From Myxococcaceae bacterium (GTDB lineage Bacteria; Myxococcota; Myxococcia; Myxococcales; Myxococcaceae), in the NCBI GenBank assembly GCA_019694575.1, contig JAIBBR010000019.1, positions 1-51,110 on the forward strand: 51,110 bases of DNA, read 5' to 3'. Position numbers and translations under genes: made by a program. The stretch's first letter is position 1. Each line of letters begins with the position of its first letter. This document shows, in pieces, positions 24,469-32,422 of the stretch. The notes under the pieces were generated by a model. The model ran no database searches, was not told where the DNA came from, and saw only the letters and a list, made by a program, of their open reading frames with translations.

Positions 24469-25992
24469 TCAGGCAGGCACCGGAGCGCTCTCTCCTTTAC
24501 CGCGGGCCAACTTGAGCACAGCTTTCACTTCTTCAATGCGCACTGCCCGCACCAGCAGCACGCCTACCATGTACAAGAGCCCGTCGAGCACCACCCGCAG
24601 CGGCGCAAACAAGCCAGTCATCAAACGGTCGGCGACGATGACGCCACCACACACCAACAGAGTCTTGAAGAACGCCGCCAACAGCCGCCCATCAATCGCC
24701 AACTTGCCGATGCGCGCCATCATCATCGACACCACGATGAGCTCGTTCACCACCACTGCGGTGGCACTGGCCGTGGCGCCTCCCGACGGGCCAATGGCAT
24801 TCATACCAATGGGTATGAAAATCCAGTTCAGTACGGGGCTTAAGACCAAGGTCAGCAGCGAGGTCACCGTCACGTCCCAGCCGCGGTTCATCGCGGTGAG
24901 GCACAGACTGGCGAAGATATTCACATAGGTAAGGCCAAACGTCACTGAAAGCACGCGCAGCGCGGTGGTGGCGGGCAGGTACTTGTCGCCTCCCAAAATG
25001 TGAATCCACAAGTCGGCGCCCACGAAAATGCCGAGCGAAAGGGGTATCGACACGGCCAAGCACGCTTCTAACCCGCGACGCATGATGAGCGACAACTCAG
25101 CCTGCGAGCGCGTGGCGGCGCGCGAAAGCATGGGCGTAATCACCCAGCCTACAATGGGCGTCATCAACATGGTGATGGTGGCCATGCTCCAGGCCGAGCC
25201 GTACCAGCCGACTTCGGTGTCGTTGGTCAAATCGCCCAGCACCATGACGTCGAGCTTGCCAATGCCCGCCAGCGCGATGGCATTCATGAAAAACGGCGTG
25301 GCGTCTTTGAGCACCTTCTTCGTCTTGGCAAAGTCGACTTTGAAGACAAACCCCGCGTGCTTGCGCGACAGCCGGTAGGCCCACAGTGCTTTCCACAATT
25401 CAGAGGCCACCAACGCCAGGGCAAAAAACACCAGCGGCGCGTTGAGCCAGGCAGCGGCCACCAGCGTGGCCCCCCACAACACGCGCGCCACGAAGTTCAC
25501 CACCGCAATGCCGTCGACTTTTCCGCACGCGTGCAAAATAGCGGTGAAGGTGTTGTTGAAATTGGTGCACAGCTGCGCCGCGCCGAAGACGATGGCCACC
25601 CACACCACTTCCACCGGGCGGTCGCGCGAAATGAGCCACGCGGTCATCGCCGCGACGAGCAACACAGTCAGGCCCGCGCGCAGCAAAATAACGGTACCCA
25701 CGAAGTCGTTGGCGTGCTCGGGCCGCACCGCCACTTCTTTGTAGATGTACATCTCGATGCCCAAACTCAAGACGACGAAGAACGCACCCGCGACAGCATC
25801 GGCATAATTGAGCGAGCCGAACGCTTCAGGGCCCAGGTGCCGCTGCATCAACGCCCGGCCACCAATGCCAATGATGACCGTGCCAATCAGCGACATCGCC
25901 AGCTTGGCAGCATTGCGCAAGGCCCGCCCCGTCTCGTGCGCGGCTTGTGCGGTATCGACAGCGCTGGCTGAGTCGGGCGACGAAGAGTCCAC
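24469..25992 (-). CDS. Wzx-like polysaccharide flippase
   Basis: The 507-residue protein is hydrophobic throughout, with about 12-14 membrane spans, and has the layout of the MOP-superfamily polysaccharide transporters (Wzx/RfbX): GRALMQRHLGPEAFGSLNYADAV near the N-terminus and long paired helices after it. It probably moves lipid-linked sugar units across the inner membrane. It is flanked by a GT2 gene (2 bases) and a CapA gene (23 bases), forming a polysaccharide operon. There is no Wzy polymerase in the window. Confidence 0.85.
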   Translation of the reverse strand: MDSSSPDSASAVDTAQAAHETGRALRNAAKLAMSLIGTVIIGIGGRALMQRHLGPEAFGSLNYADAVAGAFFVVLSLGIEMYIYKEVAVRPEHANDFVGTVILLRAGLTVLLVAAMTAWLISRDRPVEVVWVAIVFGAAQLCTNFNNTFTAILHACGKVDGIAVVNFVARVLWGATLVAAAWLNAPLVFFALALVASELWKALWAYRLSRKHAGFVFKVDFAKTKKVLKDATPFFMNAIALAGIGKLDVMVLGDLTNDTEVGWYGSAWSMATITMLMTPIVGWVITPMLSRAATRSQAELSLIMRRGLEACLAVSIPLSLGIFVGADLWIHILGGDKYLPATTALRVLSVTFGLTYVNIFASLCLTAMNRGWDVTVTSLLTLVLSPVLNWIFIPIGMNAIGPSGGATASATAVVVNELIVVSMMMARIGKLAIDGRLLAAFFKTLLVCGGVIVADRLMTGLFAPLRVVLDGLLYMVGVLLVRAVRIEEVKAVLKLARGKGESAPVPA

Positions 25993-26015
25993 GGCGGGAA
26001 AGAGACTCTACCTGC

Positions 26016-27041
26016 TTATGCGCCTGAACGCGGCGTTACCGTACCGTCGTCGGCGATGGCCGGCCCCGTTTCGGGAAAATCGAGCGCGGTCAGTTTCTTC
26101 ACCATGCCCACCGCTTTGCCTGACGGGTCTTTCTTGGGCACGCCCTCACCTTCTTGCTGGGTGGGTAGAATTTTACCCCGGGTAAACGTACCGTCATTCG
26201 CCAGCTCAACTTCCATCACCATGCCCACGCCGAGTGGGCCCGACAGATTGAAGCGGCCATAGGTGGCGAAATTGCCCATCGAATAGACAATGAGCCGGCC
26301 GCGGTACACCTCGAGCGCGCGCAGCACGTGCGGGCCATGGCCGAGCACCAAGTCGGCACCAGCGTCGATGACCGCATGCGTGAATGTCACCAGGTCACCA
26401 CGGTTCTCGCCCAAATACATTTCTTTGCCCTTCACCACCCGGGTGGCTTGCGTGCCTTCTGCGCCTCCGTGGAACGAGACGATGACCCAGTCGTGCTTGG
26501 CCTTGGCTTGTTTCACCAACGCCACCGCGGAGTCGAGCTGGTTCACGTCATTGCAACCAGCTGACGTGTGAAACGCCACCAACCCAATGCGCCGGCCGTT
26601 TTTTTCTAAGGTGCCGATGGAGCCCGGAGGCCCCGACCAAACGATGCCCAAAGCGTCGAGCGTGGCTTCGGTTTCGCGGCGGCAGACTTCTCCGAAATCA
26701 CCGCTGTGGTTGTTGGCGGTGGACACCAAGTCAACCCCGGCTTCCTTCACGTACTTGCCGTACCGGGTGGGGCTGCGAAACGCGTAGCAATTCGTGGGCG
26801 ACTTGCACTTGCTCGTCGTGCCGTTGTCGCACAGCGGCCCTTCCATGTTGGCGAAGGTGACGTCGGCGTCTTGCAGTAAAGAAGCGACGTCGTCGAGCAG
26901 ATGCGCGCCGTCATCGGGAGGCAAATGACCTTCAGGAACGGTGGTGCCCAGCATCACGTCGCCTACCGCGCGAATGCGCAGGGTGTCGGCGGCGAATGAA
27001 GGTGTCACAGCCACGACAGCGAGCAGAAAGAGAAGGCGCAT
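26016..27041 (-). CDS. CapA-family exported metallophosphoesterase-like protein
   Basis: The 341-residue protein has a signal peptide (MRLLFLLAVVAVTPSFA) and the CapA (PGA capsule) patterns: VGDVMLGT, FANMEGPL, STANNHSGDFGEV, WVIVSFHGGAEG and VLGHGPHVLRALEVYRGRLIVYSMGNF. These residues form a metal site in the calcineurin-like fold. CapA proteins take part in making or retaining poly-gamma-glutamate or other capsules. It is the first gene of the polysaccharide operon, so the capsule is more likely a polysaccharide than PGA, since no PgsB/CapB ligase is nearby. Confidence 0.88.
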   Translation of the reverse strand: MRLLFLLAVVAVTPSFAADTLRIRAVGDVMLGTTVPEGHLPPDDGAHLLDDVASLLQDADVTFANMEGPLCDNGTTSKCKSPTNCYAFRSPTRYGKYVKEAGVDLVSTANNHSGDFGEVCRRETEATLDALGIVWSGPPGSIGTLEKNGRRIGLVAFHTSAGCNDVNQLDSAVALVKQAKAKHDWVIVSFHGGAEGTQATRVVKGKEMYLGENRGDLVTFTHAVIDAGADLVLGHGPHVLRALEVYRGRLIVYSMGNFATYGRFNLSGPLGVGMVMEVELANDGTFTRGKILPTQQEGEGVPKKDPSGKAVGMVKKLTALDFPETGPAIADDGTVTPRSGA

Positions 27042-27104
27042 GTCGCCTTCTTAGCTGCGCATATTCAGAGCGCAACAAGCACGCATGCTCGTCACGCCAA
27101 GCCG

Positions 27105-27731
27105 CTACGGCGTGCCGTAATGCGCCTGGTAGTCTTCGATGCTCAAGCGAATCACTTCGAGCGCTTCATCGCGCGCGTAGACTTCGGCAATCTCAGTGGT
27201 AGGGCTCTTCGCGTCGGGCGACATTTTGTAAGTGAGAAAATAGTGCCGCAGCCGGTCGACCAGCGCCTGGGGACAGTCGGCAATGTCTTTCAAGTTGCCA
27301 TAAACGGAGTCACCCTTTAGCACCGCGATGATTTTGTCGTCGGCTTCGTTCTTATCAATCATGCGCAGCCCGCCAATCGGCGTCGCGCGCACCAAAATAT
27401 TGCCGTGGGTAATCGGCTTTTCAGTCAGCACGCAGATATCGAGCGGGTCTCCGTCACCAATGATTCCCGACTTGCCGGTGCGCTGCTCACACCGCTTACC
27501 CACCCGCTCAGCGCAGTACGTGCGCGGCACGAAGCCATAGAGCGACGGCGGCACGTTCGAAAATTTCTGCGGCCGGTCGACACACAACAACCCCGTCGTC
27601 TTGTCGACTTCGTACTTCACCGCGTCAGTGGGAACGATTTCGATGTAGCAAGTGACGACTTCGGGAACATTGTCGCCTGCGCTAACACCATGCCAGGGGT
27701 GCGCCACGTGAGGAGGGCTCGGCTTTTTCAT
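27105..27731 (-). CDS. ppa: Inorganic pyrophosphatase
   Basis: This is a soluble family I pyrophosphatase, which hydrolyses PPi to two phosphates. Starting at the ATG at 27731 (MKKPSPPHVAHPWHGV), the protein has 208 residues. The metal site is recognisable: YEVDKTTGLLCVDRP, YGFVPRTYC, DGDPLDICVL with the three Asp residues, and GLRMIDKNEADDKIIAVLKGD. It is longer than the E. coli enzyme because of its extended N-terminus and C-terminal helix. It is divergent from the gene at 27823, with a 91-bp gap for both promoters. Confidence 0.93.
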   Translation of the reverse strand: MKKPSPPHVAHPWHGVSAGDNVPEVVTCYIEIVPTDAVKYEVDKTTGLLCVDRPQKFSNVPPSLYGFVPRTYCAERVGKRCEQRTGKSGIIGDGDPLDICVLTEKPITHGNILVRATPIGGLRMIDKNEADDKIIAVLKGDSVYGNLKDIADCPQALVDRLRHYFLTYKMSPDAKSPTTEIAEVYARDEALEVIRLSIEDYQAHYGTP

Positions 27732-27822
27732 GAGCGCCCAAGCATGGCGCAAAGCCCGCTTGGGTAACAGCCTGCTGTGGTGTGCGCGCGGCGGCGCTGT
27801 TATCTCCCCTTCACTTCAAACC

Positions 27823-28986
27823 ATGTCTTCCCCCTATCGCGTGACAACTGTCGCCTCGGTGCGCAACGTGCCGAAAGAAGCGTGGAACGCGCTGGTGTCA
27901 GGCGCGCCTTGCGTCAACCGGTGGGAGTGGCTCGACGCACTCGAGCGCTCAGGCAGCGCCGTGCCACAGCGGGGCTGGCAAGGCTGTCACTTCATCGCTT
28001 GGCGTGGCGAGAAGCGGGTGGGCATTGCTCCGGCTTGGCTCAAAGGCCACAGCATGGGCGAGTACATTTACGACTTCGGCTGGGCCAACGCGGCGAGCAG
28101 CTTTGGCGTCGAGTACTACCCCAAATTGCTCGTCGGCGTGCCCTTGTCGCCGCTCACCTCGCCCCGCTTTCACGTGGCGACAGGCGAAAACGCGGGCGAA
28201 GTACGCGCGGCAATGGTGAAGGCGATGCAGACCTTCGCGCAAGAGCGCGGGCTGTCGTCGATGCATGTGATTTTCCCGCCCGAAGCTGAAGCCCACGCGC
28301 TGCAAGACTTGGGTTTCTTTCACCGCGTCACGCTGCAGTACCACTGGCGAAACCGCGGCTACCGTTTTTACGACGACTATTTGGCGCGCTTCGACGCCAA
28401 GCGCCGACATCAGCTCAAGCGAGAGCGCGCGGCGGCCGCGGCACAAGGCATCGTCTTGCGCACCGTGCGTGGCACGCAATTAACGCCAGAGCATGCGCAG
28501 CTCGCCTACCGGTTCTATGAAAGCACCGTCGAGAAGAATGGCTGGGGCCAGGTGCAACTCACTCCCGCGTTCTTCGAGCGGGTATTCGCCACGCTGCCCG
28601 AGCATGTCGAATTGGTGGTCGCCAGCCGCAATGGCAAGCCGATTGCCGGCGCGTTCAACCTAAGCTCACCCACGCATCTCTACGGCCGTTACTGGGGCTG
28701 TTTCGAAGAGCACCCTTTTCTCCACTTTCACGTCTGCCTGTACCATTCTATCGACGACTGCATTGCGCGCGGGCTGCAAACCTTCGAGCCCGGCGCGGGC
28801 GGAGAGCACAAAATTTCACGCGGCTTCGAGCCCACCGCGGTGCACAGCGCGCACCGCATTTTCGATGCTCCATTCGAGCGGGCAGTGAAAGACGCGGTGA
28901 GAAGAGAGACGCAGCATTTGGCTCCCGTTATCGCCGACGCCCAAACCATCGCCGGCTTGAAGCCACTGAAGGGCTCTGGTGGGTAG
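27823..28986 (+). CDS. FemAB/GNAT-like protein (DUF482)
   Basis: From the ATG at 27823 (MSSPYRVTTVASVRNVPKEA), the protein has 387 residues. A longer frame begins at 27730 but starts inside the pyrophosphatase region. The sequence matches the DUF482 'peptidoglycan biosynthesis/recognition' group of the GNAT superfamily: FIAWRGEKRVGIAPAWLKG, FAQERGLSSMHVIFP, FHRVTLQYHWRNRGYRFYDDYLARF, KRRHQLKRERA, and HFHVCLYHSIDDCIARGLQTFEPGAGGEHK. Members are thought to transfer acyl or aminoacyl groups, but no substrate is established. It is monocistronic. Confidence 0.85.
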   Translation: MSSPYRVTTVASVRNVPKEAWNALVSGAPCVNRWEWLDALERSGSAVPQRGWQGCHFIAWRGEKRVGIAPAWLKGHSMGEYIYDFGWANAASSFGVEYYPKLLVGVPLSPLTSPRFHVATGENAGEVRAAMVKAMQTFAQERGLSSMHVIFPPEAEAHALQDLGFFHRVTLQYHWRNRGYRFYDDYLARFDAKRRHQLKRERAAAAAQGIVLRTVRGTQLTPEHAQLAYRFYESTVEKNGWGQVQLTPAFFERVFATLPEHVELVVASRNGKPIAGAFNLSSPTHLYGRYWGCFEEHPFLHFHVCLYHSIDDCIARGLQTFEPGAGGEHKISRGFEPTAVHSAHRIFDAPFERAVKDAVRRETQHLAPVIADAQTIAGLKPLKGSGG

Positions 28987-29066
28987 CCCGCTGTAGGTGC
29001 GCATGCGAGCGCACTGCTTGGTAGCTCTTTCGCCTGACTGCGACCTCAGCTAGGAATCAGTACTTA

Positions 29067-29654
29067 ATGCCGTTGAAGTCTTCTCTCGCGGGCCGCGCCT
29101 TTCGGTGGTGGCCGTTTTTTTTCCTCAGCGGGAGCTTGGGCTGTGGCGGGCTACCAGCGCTGGCTTCGAGCAACTTCGACCGCTTTGCTGAAAATTGGAA
29201 AATCAGCGGCGACGCCAACCCCGTGCCAGAACTGGTGGCCGAAGGCGGCAACCCTGACGGGCACATCTGCGCCACCGACCAAGAAGAAGGCACCGTTTGG
29301 TATTTCGTCGCTCCGTACAAGGGAGACTTCTCGCGCGCGTACGGCCGCCGGCTCATCTACGACTTGAAGCAATCGCAGAGCTTCGGCTTGCTCAAAGGCG
29401 ATGACGTGGTGCTGTACGGAGGCGGTTACGAGCTGAGCTTCAATGTGCGTGAAAACCCCGGCACCAAGTGGACTCCCTATTCGGTCACCCTTTCGGCTGA
29501 TGCAGGTTGGCAGCACCGTTACTCGAAAGTACCCGCCACCGAAGACGAGCTGAAAGCCGTGCTGAGCAACGTCACGTCGCTGAGCATTCGGGGCGAGTAT
29601 TCTGATGGGCCCGACCGCGGCTGCCTCGACAACGTGTATTTCGGTACACCTTGA
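29067..29654 (+). CDS. Secreted laminin-B-domain protein
   Basis: The 195-residue protein has an export signal (about residues 12-27, including FFFLSGSLGCGG; Cys near 26 could be a lipidation site). The mature part matches the laminin B (domain IV) fold: SNFDRFAENWKISGDAN, TVWYFVAPYKGDFSRAYG, VVLYGGGYELSFNV, NPGTKWTPYSVTLS, and SIRGEYSDGPDRGCLDNVYF. Such domains occur in secreted proteins of Myxococcota and others and probably bind carbohydrate or matrix. It has no enzyme motifs. Its start follows TAGGA 12 bases away, a modest ribosome binding site. Confidence 0.8.
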   Translation: MPLKSSLAGRAFRWWPFFFLSGSLGCGGLPALASSNFDRFAENWKISGDANPVPELVAEGGNPDGHICATDQEEGTVWYFVAPYKGDFSRAYGRRLIYDLKQSQSFGLLKGDDVVLYGGGYELSFNVRENPGTKWTPYSVTLSADAGWQHRYSKVPATEDELKAVLSNVTSLSIRGEYSDGPDRGCLDNVYFGTP

Positions 29655-29665
29655 ACCGGCGCTTC

Positions 29666-30085
29666 TTAGCGAAATGTCGTGCCCTTCAAAAACGCCTGCG
29701 CCATTGCCCGCGTCTCTTTCGCTACCGACGGGTCGCACGAAAAAGTGAAGGTGTACATTTCGCCTTTCGAGAGACAATAAAACTGAAACTGCGTCACCAG
29801 CCGTTGCTCGAGCGAAAGCGTGTGTTCGCGCCAATAACCCAGCAACGCGCCGAACGTGGCAGCGGTTTGCAGCTCCACTTTCAAGAACCCCACCGCGTTT
29901 TGAATCGCCGGTAACCGGGTGGCGGCGTACGTTTCAGCGGTTTCGCCCCGTTTTACTGCCTCATGCACGATGACCACGTTGGTGCGAAAACCCTTCACCA
30001 CGGGGCCAAGCAAAGTCACCTGCGAGGCGTCACTGAACCCTTCTGGGTGGGGCACCGACAAATTAAAATAATTAAATGATTTCAT
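29666..30085 (-). CDS. DcrB-like protein (DUF1795)
   Basis: The 139-residue protein lacks a signal peptide and begins MKSFNYFNLSVPHPEGFSD. Its alternating strand pattern and the YFNLSVPHPEGFSDAS... GLVTQFQFYCLSKGEMYTFTFSCDP-type layout fit the DUF1795/DcrB domain, which in many bacteria is found near type VI secretion or as a short stand-alone protein. I rate the family as likely but not certain. It is divergent from the gene at 30197. Confidence 0.65.
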   Translation of the reverse strand: MKSFNYFNLSVPHPEGFSDASQVTLLGPVVKGFRTNVVIVHEAVKRGETAETYAATRLPAIQNAVGFLKVELQTAATFGALLGYWREHTLSLEQRLVTQFQFYCLSKGEMYTFTFSCDPSVAKETRAMAQAFLKGTTFR

Positions 30086-30196
30086 GTGCTTTCAGAAATT
30101 ATCGCCTCGAAGCGGCTTGATTTGTTGCTCCCACGCAACGCGGTTTCACGCCCGCCGATAACCCTATGACGACTTAACCAGGAGCCGTTTTCAACC

Positions 30197-31162
30197 ATGG
30201 CCGATGCCGTAAGTGCCCCAAAAAGTGCGCCCATCGCGGCTTCTCGTTTTGCACAGCCGGTGCGTTTGCTCAAAGTAGACCCTTCGAAGCTCGAGCTGAA
30301 CCTGGTGCCTTCGTCGAAAAATTGGCTCACCACCAACTGGCTGTTGGAAGTGAAGGTCGACGGCCGGCGGCATGGGCTCATTCCTTACGTGCACGACGAC
30401 GGCAGCGGCGGCATGTTTGCGCGAATCGCCGAAAACCTGCTCAAGCCCCACCGACAAGTCATCGAAGACGCGAAGCAGAGCGGGCAGTTAGTGACGGTCA
30501 ACTTAGACTTGCTCAAGCAATACAGTCAGAGCGGCTTGTCTTTCAGCGACCAGTTTCACGGCCAGTATGGCCTGATTGACCGGGTGCGCCCCAACGGCGC
30601 GACGGTGTTGCCCCCGCCCACGGCCACGTACCTCGACAGCCGCGGCACCCTCACCGCCAACGCCAAAGATGTGAAGCTCGAGCTGGTGCACTTCATCTAC
30701 GACATGGGCATCGCGGTGTACGTGAAGGGCGAATTAAAGGGCCATGTCGACTTGGGTGACTTGAAAGAGCCCGAAGCCCGCGCTTACCGTATGAATCGCC
30801 TCGAGACACTGCTCGAAAAAGCCCAGAGCGAAAACAAAACGGTTCGCTTCAACTTCGACATCAATGACAGCACTAAAGAGGGTCGCCTCGCAGGCCTCAG
30901 GGGGCATTATCCCGAAGCGTTCATGCAATACGACGGCATGGCCCTGCCGAATGGCGTGAAAGCAATGGGTGCCGAAACGGCTGACCACGCGCATTCGTCA
31001 GAAGCGAGTGCCAGCAAAAAATTGGTCGGCGGCGGGTTGGGCGCGGCCGGCGGTTGCGCAGCGGGAGCGGCTTTGGGCATGGGTCTTTTTTCGCCCGTGG
31101 CCTGCGCCTTGGGTGCCATTTTCGGTGGCGCTTCAACCTCCGTCGCCGTGGGCAACGACTAA
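30197..31162 (+). CDS. Unrecognised protein with C-terminal glycine-zipper tail
   Basis: The 321-residue protein has no signal peptide. Residues 1-270 look soluble, with a polar, helix- and strand-mixed composition. Residues 274-321 are a hydrophobic Gly/Ala-rich tail: VGGGLGAAGGCAAGAALGMG followed by FSPVACALGAIFGGAS. This is a glycine-zipper pattern (G-x3-G and small-residue spacing) of membrane-inserting helices, as in bacteriocin-like peptides and some pore-forming or phage proteins. The tail lies at the C-terminus. No other family match was recognised. It is divergent from the DcrB-like gene, and the two may be linked. Confidence 0.7.
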   Translation: MADAVSAPKSAPIAASRFAQPVRLLKVDPSKLELNLVPSSKNWLTTNWLLEVKVDGRRHGLIPYVHDDGSGGMFARIAENLLKPHRQVIEDAKQSGQLVTVNLDLLKQYSQSGLSFSDQFHGQYGLIDRVRPNGATVLPPPTATYLDSRGTLTANAKDVKLELVHFIYDMGIAVYVKGELKGHVDLGDLKEPEARAYRMNRLETLLEKAQSENKTVRFNFDINDSTKEGRLAGLRGHYPEAFMQYDGMALPNGVKAMGAETADHAHSSEASASKKLVGGGLGAAGGCAAGAALGMGLFSPVACALGAIFGGASTSVAVGND

Positions 31163-31203
31163 AGCGGGCCTCACCCGCATGTCGTTTACAGCCGGCGGAG
31201 GCG

Positions 31204-32373
31204 TTACGCCGCTTCGAACAACGCCGCCGCGCCCATGCCGCCGCCGATGCACATGGTGACGACGCCGCGCTTGGCACCGCGACGCTTCAATTCACGCAGC
31301 AACGTGCCGGCCATGCGGGTGCCGCTCACTCCCAAGGGGTGGCCCAACGCAATCGCGCCGCCGTTGGGGTTGACTTTCTTGGGGTCAATGCCCAATTCGC
31401 GCACGCAGTAAACCGCTTGGGCGCCAAAGGCTTCGTTGAGCTCGAAGACGTCGATGTCATTCACCGTGAGCTTGTTTTTTTCGAGCAGCTTGCGCACCGC
31501 CGGCACTGGGCCAATGCCCATGATGTCGGGAGGCACGCCCGCCACCGCGAAATCGACGAAGTAGCCAAGCGGTTTCACGCCCAACGCTTTCGCTTTCGAC
31601 TCGCTCATCATCACCGTGGCCGCCGCGCCATCGGTGAGCGGAGAAGCATTGCCCGCGGTCACCGTGCCCTTGCTGTCGAACGCGGGCTTCAACTGGGTGA
31701 GCCCTTCCAACGTCGTCTCGGGCCGCAGAATGGTGTCTTCACTCACCGTCACTTCTTTTGCTTGGCCCGCGTCGTCGAACATGCGCACTTTGATGGGAGC
31801 GATTTCGTCTTTCAGTTTGCCTTCGGTGCGCGCCGCCGCGGCTTTGCGCTGGCTGTCGTAGGCGAACTTGTCTTGCTCTTCGCGGCTAACACCGAACTTG
31901 GCCGCTACTTTTTCGGCCGTCGCGCCCATCGACGTGTAGACCTCGGGGTGGTGTTCCATCAACTCGGGGTTGGCAGAGACTTTGTTGCCTCCCATGGGAA
32001 TCATGGTCATCGACTCCAACCCACCGGCCACGGCGATGCTGGTTTGGCCCGACGAAATCGCGGCCGCCACCTGCGCCATTGACTGCACGCCCGACGCACA
32101 AAAGCGGTTGATGGTCATCGCCGGCACGGTGTTGGGCAGGCCCGCCAGAATCGACGCCAACCGAGCCACGTTCATGCCTTGTTCGGCTTCGGGCATGGCA
32201 CACCCCATCACCACGTCTTCTATGGCTTCAGGCTTCAACCCCGGCACACGGGCAATCGCCTCTTTAATGACATGGGCCGCCAAGGTGTCAGGGCGGGTGT
32301 CTTTCAGCTCACCTTTGTGCGCGCGGGTGAAGGGAGTACGGGCAGTGCTGGCAATGACGACGCGTTCGGTCAT
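31204..32373 (-). CDS. fadA: Acetyl-CoA acyltransferase (3-ketoacyl-CoA thiolase)
   Basis: The 389-residue protein (ATG at 32373, with AAGGAAA about 8 bases upstream) is a degradative thiolase that releases acetyl-CoA from 3-ketoacyl-CoA. The catalytic Cys lies in [11 protein letters not shown], the His in NEAFGAQAV and the second Cys in [25 protein letters not shown] is the fourth family signature. It follows the bifunctional beta-oxidation gene at a distance of about 50 bases. The longer in-frame ORF upstream (to 32568) overlaps that gene and is not used. Confidence 0.94.
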   Translation of the reverse strand: MTERVVIASTARTPFTRAHKGELKDTRPDTLAAHVIKEAIARVPGLKPEAIEDVVMGCAMPEAEQGMNVARLASILAGLPNTVPAMTINRFCASGVQSMAQVAAAISSGQTSIAVAGGLESMTMIPMGGNKVSANPELMEHHPEVYTSMGATAEKVAAKFGVSREEQDKFAYDSQRKAAAARTEGKLKDEIAPIKVRMFDDAGQAKEVTVSEDTILRPETTLEGLTQLKPAFDSKGTVTAGNASPLTDGAAATVMMSESKAKALGVKPLGYFVDFAVAGVPPDIMGIGPVPAVRKLLEKNKLTVNDIDVFELNEAFGAQAVYCVRELGIDPKKVNPNGGAIALGHPLGVSGTRMAGTLLRELKRRGAKRGVVTMCIGGGMGAAALFEAA

Positions 32374-32422
32374 GACGGGTGTTTCCTTGAAAGTTTGAGG
32401 AGTCGTATTTAACGGCCAGCCG

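Noticed and set aside
28997..29014. GTGCGC-ATGCGA-GCGCAC hairpin after the DUF482 gene
   Set aside because: Six-base stem without a T-run; could act by chance.
31164..31178. GCGGG-CCTCA-CCCGC hairpin between convergent stops
   Set aside because: Five-base stem and no T-run on either strand; too weak to call a terminator.
31054..32082. 342-codon plus-strand open frame
   Set aside because: It overlaps the thiolase gene on the other strand and has a His/Arg-rich, low-complexity composition without a recognisable motif.
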